Origin: an uncultured Lachnospiraceae bacterium
GTDB taxonomy: Bacteria > Bacillota > Clostridia > Lachnospirales > Lachnospiraceae
Assembly (NCBI GenBank): GCA_910585255.1
Contig: CAJUEI010000064.1
Coordinates: forward strand, 1-17,323
Reading direction: 5' to 3'
DNA length: 17,323 nucleotides
A program made the position numbers and the translations under genes. Below, piece after piece: positions 15,340 through 17,323 of this stretch. Each line of letters begins with the position of its first letter. Positions within the stretch are counted from its first letter, which is position 1. Below the pieces are notes generated by a model that saw only the letters and a program-made list of their open reading frames with translations, had not been told where the DNA came from and searched no databases.

Positions 15340-16386
15340 ATGGCAATAACAGTTCAAAGAAATATGCAGGAGCGTGTAAATCAGAATACAATGCAGTCAA
15401 AAAGTATGGAGAATGAAGCAGTAAATAAGCGGGGAAAGAAACAAAATACGGCTTCATCTAAGAATATTTTTGCAGGGAATTTGAATTTAATGGATGATCC
15501 GATTGCAAAGAAGAGAAAAGAGGCACAGCAGAAAGCATTAAAGATGGTGCAGGATGCATGGGGGAGTGATCAGACAGTTGAAGACAGTATTCAAGAGAGA
15601 AGAGACAGTTATGAAAAGATGAAGCAGCTTCGGGAAGAGAATTATAGTGTGATTCAGGATCTTGAAGGAAATAAAGAGGCTTTAAGAGAAGAGTATGGAG
15701 TTGATCCTGATTCACAGGAACAACAGGATTTGAAGCTGCTTGAAAAAATGCAGAATCAACAGGGTGGTTTAGAGGAAACATTTACAGATGAGGAACAGGA
15801 ACGCTTATCCGAGATCATGAAAAATCCATTGACAGATTATCAAAAAGAAGCATTAAAGTTAAATGGACAGGAGATTAAATTTAAAAAGGATATTCAGAGT
15901 GAAGAAGCACAAATGCGGAAAGATATGGCGGATATACGCAGTATTAATCTAGAAAAATTAAAATCAGATCCAATGGTAGAGGCACAGAAATCAGCAGAAG
16001 ATATTTTGGCAGCCGCTAGTGACGAGATTGTCGGTATGCTGAAAGATCAGGCAGTAGACCATATGGATGAAGAGATGGAAGAGAAAAAGGAAGAGGTCAA
16101 GGAAGCAGCAGAGAAGAAAGAAGAAAAGGAAGAACAGAAAGAAGCGATAGAAGAAAAGCGGGCAATTCAAGAGGCGATGATTGCGAAAACGAAAGAAGCA
16201 GTGGAGAAGGCAGAGGCTGCAAAGAAAAAGCATGATATGCCAGATGTTTCAATAGGAGAAACAATCGATATAGCTCAGCCAGGCACACAGACACAAGATG
16301 TACAAAAGATGCTAAATGATCTTAAAAACAGTATGAATTTATTGGAAGCAGATTTAAAAGGAATTAAGGTTGATGAAGGAGTATAA
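15340..16386 (+). CDS. Hypothetical acidic coiled-coil protein
   Basis: 348 residues, family not recognised. It begins MAITVQRNMQERVNQNTMQS with GGAAGG a few bases upstream. No signal peptide, membrane segment or cofactor motif is seen. The first 50 residues are polar and probably disordered. Much of the rest should be helical, with a very Glu/Lys-rich coiled coil at about 245-300 (MDEEMEEKKEEVKEAAEKKE and on). The C-terminus (QDVQKMLNDLKNSMNLLEAD, then LKGIKVDEGV) looks like a separate conserved helix and tail. It has the same style as the preceding hypothetical protein: polar N-terminus, coiled coil, short hydrophobic/Asp/Val end. It lies alone between palindrome copy 3 and a terminator. 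Confidence 0.7.
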   Translation: MAITVQRNMQERVNQNTMQSKSMENEAVNKRGKKQNTASSKNIFAGNLNLMDDPIAKKRKEAQQKALKMVQDAWGSDQTVEDSIQERRDSYEKMKQLREENYSVIQDLEGNKEALREEYGVDPDSQEQQDLKLLEKMQNQQGGLEETFTDEEQERLSEIMKNPLTDYQKEALKLNGQEIKFKKDIQSEEAQMRKDMADIRSINLEKLKSDPMVEAQKSAEDILAAASDEIVGMLKDQAVDHMDEEMEEKKEEVKEAAEKKEEKEEQKEAIEEKRAIQEAMIAKTKEAVEKAEAAKKKHDMPDVSIGETIDIAQPGTQTQDVQKMLNDLKNSMNLLEADLKGIKVDEGV

Positions 16387-16412
16387 TTAAAAAAGAACAG
16401 TTGTAACGATAG

Positions 16413-16480
16413 GAATTCTGCAATATATAGATGCGATATAAAAAATATCAAAATCATATATTGCAGAATTCTATTATTTT
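16413..16480 (+). terminator. Terminator-like hairpin after the second coiled-coil gene
   Basis: GAATTCTGCAATATAT (16413-16428) pairs perfectly with 16456-16471, giving a 16-bp stem; a smaller GATAT/ATATC hairpin sits in the loop. It is followed by TATTATTTT, a mediocre U tract. Confidence 0.65.
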
Positions 16481-16533
16481 GCAGCAGTTTTTTATTGTTG
16501 ATATTATAGGGAAAAAATACTAAAAAATAATAC

Positions 16534-16562
16534 TTGCAATATACCCCTATAGGGTATATAAT
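16534..16562 (+). promoter_or_regulatory. csoR promoter with CsoR operator in the spacer
   Basis: TTGCAA (16534-16539), exactly 17 bp, then TATAAT (16557-16562). The spacer is filled by a perfect dyad TATACCC-CTATA-GGGTATA (16540-16558), the ACCC/GGGT-type operator bound by CsoR-family sensors, which overlaps the -10. Binding of the apo-repressor would block RNA polymerase; metal binding would release it. Confidence 0.85.
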
Positions 16563-16579
16563 AAGAAAAAAGGAAAACC

Positions 16580-16657
16580 AGGAACAGGAACAGGAACAGG
16601 AGTAGGAGTAGGAGTAGGAGTAGGAGTAGGAGTAGGAGTAGGAGTAGGAGTAGGAGA
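16580..16657 (+). repeat. Hexanucleotide repeat in the csoR leader
   Basis: Thirteen 6-base units: three AGGAAC, nine AGGAGT and one AGGAGA. Each AGGAGT/A unit carries an AGGAG Shine-Dalgarno core. It lies in the transcribed leader between the csoR promoter and its start. Such repeats often vary in copy number by slipped-strand mispairing. Confidence 0.95.
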
Positions 16658-16665
16658 GCGAAAAA

Positions 16666-16710
16666 ATGCAAAATAGAATGAAAGTGAAGCATAAAACATG
16701 GAAAAAATAG
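16666..16710 (+). other. Possible 14-codon leader ORF overlapping csoR
   Basis: The ATG at 16666 sits 9 bases after the last AGGAG of the repeat and encodes the basic peptide MQNRMKVKHKTWKK. It ends at TAG (16708-16710), ten bases inside csoR. The csoR ATG (16698) has only a weak ribosome site of its own, so coupled translation is plausible. Confidence 0.4.
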
Positions 16711-17006
16711 AAGAAAACTGTTGTTCACATAAAACAAAAGAACGTTCTGAGAAAGAATATAAAGATCTGATTCATCGTTTAAATCGAATAGAGGGACAGA
16801 TACGAGGAATTAAAGGAATGGTAGAGAAAGATGCCTATTGTACAGATATCTTAATACAGGTTGCGGCTGTTAATGCAGCATTAAACAGCTTTAATAAAGT
16901 ACTGCTTGCAAATCATATTAAAACATGTGTAATTAAGGATATAAAAGAGGGACGGGAAGAAACAGTAGAGGAACTATTAGATACATTACAGAAATTAATG
17001 AAATAA
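16698..17006 (+). CDS. csoR: CsoR-family metal-sensing repressor
   Basis: 102 residues, all-helical DUF156/CsoR family. The signature HRLNRIEGQIRGIKGMVE (26-43) carries the DNA-contacting Arg residues. The metal site is Cys48, His73, Cys77: the 25- and 4-residue spacings are those of the Cu(I) site of Mycobacterium CsoR (Cys36, His61, Cys65). The preceding Tyr47 also fits CsoR rather than RcnR or FrmR. An additional Cys-Cys-x-His cluster near the N-terminus (residues 8-11) is unusual. The operator-promoter at 16534-16562 indicates autorepression. The next gene, 25 bases downstream, encodes a small Cys-rich membrane protein. Cu(I) is the best guess for the ligand; other thiophilic ligands or persulfide sensing (CstR) cannot be excluded. 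Confidence 0.9.
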   Translation: MEKIEENCCSHKTKERSEKEYKDLIHRLNRIEGQIRGIKGMVEKDAYCTDILIQVAAVNAALNSFNKVLLANHIKTCVIKDIKEGREETVEELLDTLQKLMK

Positions 17007-17031
17007 AAGGTTCGAATGAGGAAAAAGCAAA

Positions 17032-17163
17032 ATGGGAAATATAATAATAAGTATTATTTTAGTGATTATGTTATATTTTGCAGTACAAAGCAGCAGAAAG
17101 CATTTTCAGGGAAAAGGTGGGTGTTGTGGGTGCTGTAATAATAATAAACGAAATGGCTTCTGA
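17032..17163 (+). CDS. FeoB-associated-type Cys-rich small membrane protein
   Basis: 43 residues: an N-terminal transmembrane helix (about 3-18, NIIISIILVIMLYFAV), a basic linker (SSRKHFQGKGG), then the cluster CCGCC (Cys31, 32, 34, 35) and a polar tail. This layout (one helix, short linker, glycine/cysteine cluster) is that of the short 'FeoB-associated Cys-rich membrane protein' family found near ferrous iron transporters in Firmicutes. The cysteines could hold a metal on the cytoplasmic side. GAGG lies 11 bases upstream. Position right after csoR suggests one metal-responsive operon. No feoB or P-type ATPase is visible; it could lie past the window end. Function is inferred from layout only. 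Confidence 0.65.
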   Translation: MGNIIISIILVIMLYFAVQSSRKHFQGKGGCCGCCNNNKRNGF

Positions 17164-17257
17164 TGCTGTATAGATCAACAGAAAGACAAATAATAAGAAA
17201 GTTGTCAGTTGCCAGCTATTATGTTTAGAAGCTTTTATACTTCTGCTGAAAAAGACA

Positions 17258-17323
17258 GATGGGAAGAGAGGATCTTTCTCTGCAGGGGTATTGCTTCCCG
17301 CCGGCACTTAGATGCTGTCTTTT
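17258..17323 (-). repeat. 140-bp palindromic element, copy 4 (inverted, cut by window end)
   Basis: Bases 17284-17323 match 40 bases of the 88-bp core of copies 1 and 3 in reverse orientation. Bases 17258-17283 are one 26-base arm, which shares its core-proximal half (GGATCTTTCTCTGC) with copy 1 but lacks the outer GCC of the other copies. The opposite arm lies outside the window. Confidence 0.85.

Noticed and set aside
16504..16737. Minus-strand frame with a long poly-leucine stretch
   Set aside because: It is the antisense reading of the AGGAGT repeat; no ribosome site or family resemblance, and it runs through the csoR promoter.

Overview
The window looks like chromosomal DNA of an anaerobic Gram-positive member of the Clostridia, most likely the family Lachnospiraceae. 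This rests on the AT-rich sequence, the strong AGGAGG-type ribosome binding sites, and the order cdaR-like regulator / ftsE / ftsX / M23 peptidase / S41 peptidase / ilvB / ilvN. The genus cannot be fixed from sequence alone.

Layout. Bases 1-2630 hold the 3' end of a C69 dipeptidase gene, then cvfB and ridA (overlapping by 4 bases), closed by a strong terminator. Bases 2640-3285 hold a GC-richer structured non-coding segment and, on the minus strand, a 58-codon yjfB-type gene with its own promoter. A lone MsmX/UgpC-type sugar-importer ATPase follows (3285-4397). A minus-strand metallophosphoesterase gene (4691-5551) lies between two inverted copies of a 140-bp palindromic element. From 6061 a PucR/CdaR-type regulator is followed, after a terminator-like hairpin, by a cell-wall and division cluster: ftsE, ftsX, a secreted coiled-coil M23 peptidase and an S41 processing peptidase. 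The acetolactate synthase genes ilvB and ilvN run on from it almost without a gap and end at a terminator. Two charged, coiled-coil proteins of unknown function come next (14024-14881 and 15340-16386). The window ends with a CsoR-family metal sensor behind a textbook operator-promoter, plus a 43-residue Cys-rich membrane protein.

How the genes work together. FtsE and FtsX should form the membrane ATPase that controls the adjacent secreted peptidoglycan hydrolase. The S41 peptidase is a plausible processing partner. CsoR should repress its own promoter until a thiophilic metal such as Cu(I) binds, and the small Cys-rich protein probably belongs to the same metal-handling unit. IlvB and IlvN form the two-subunit enzyme that opens branched-chain amino acid synthesis.

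Most unusual content. Four copies (one cut by the window end) of a 140-bp intergenic palindrome share an 88-bp core and are flanked by exactly 26-bp inverted arms. The arm sequence differs between copies, but within each complete copy the arms pair perfectly or with one mismatch. Two internal stems also differ between copies in a compensating way. In one copy the left arm matches an adjacent 71-bp tandem repeat. I do not recognise this family. Other points: a hexanucleotide AGGAGT ladder in the csoR leader, short leader ORFs ahead of several genes, a four-cysteine insertion in IlvB, and a misplaced ftsX start.
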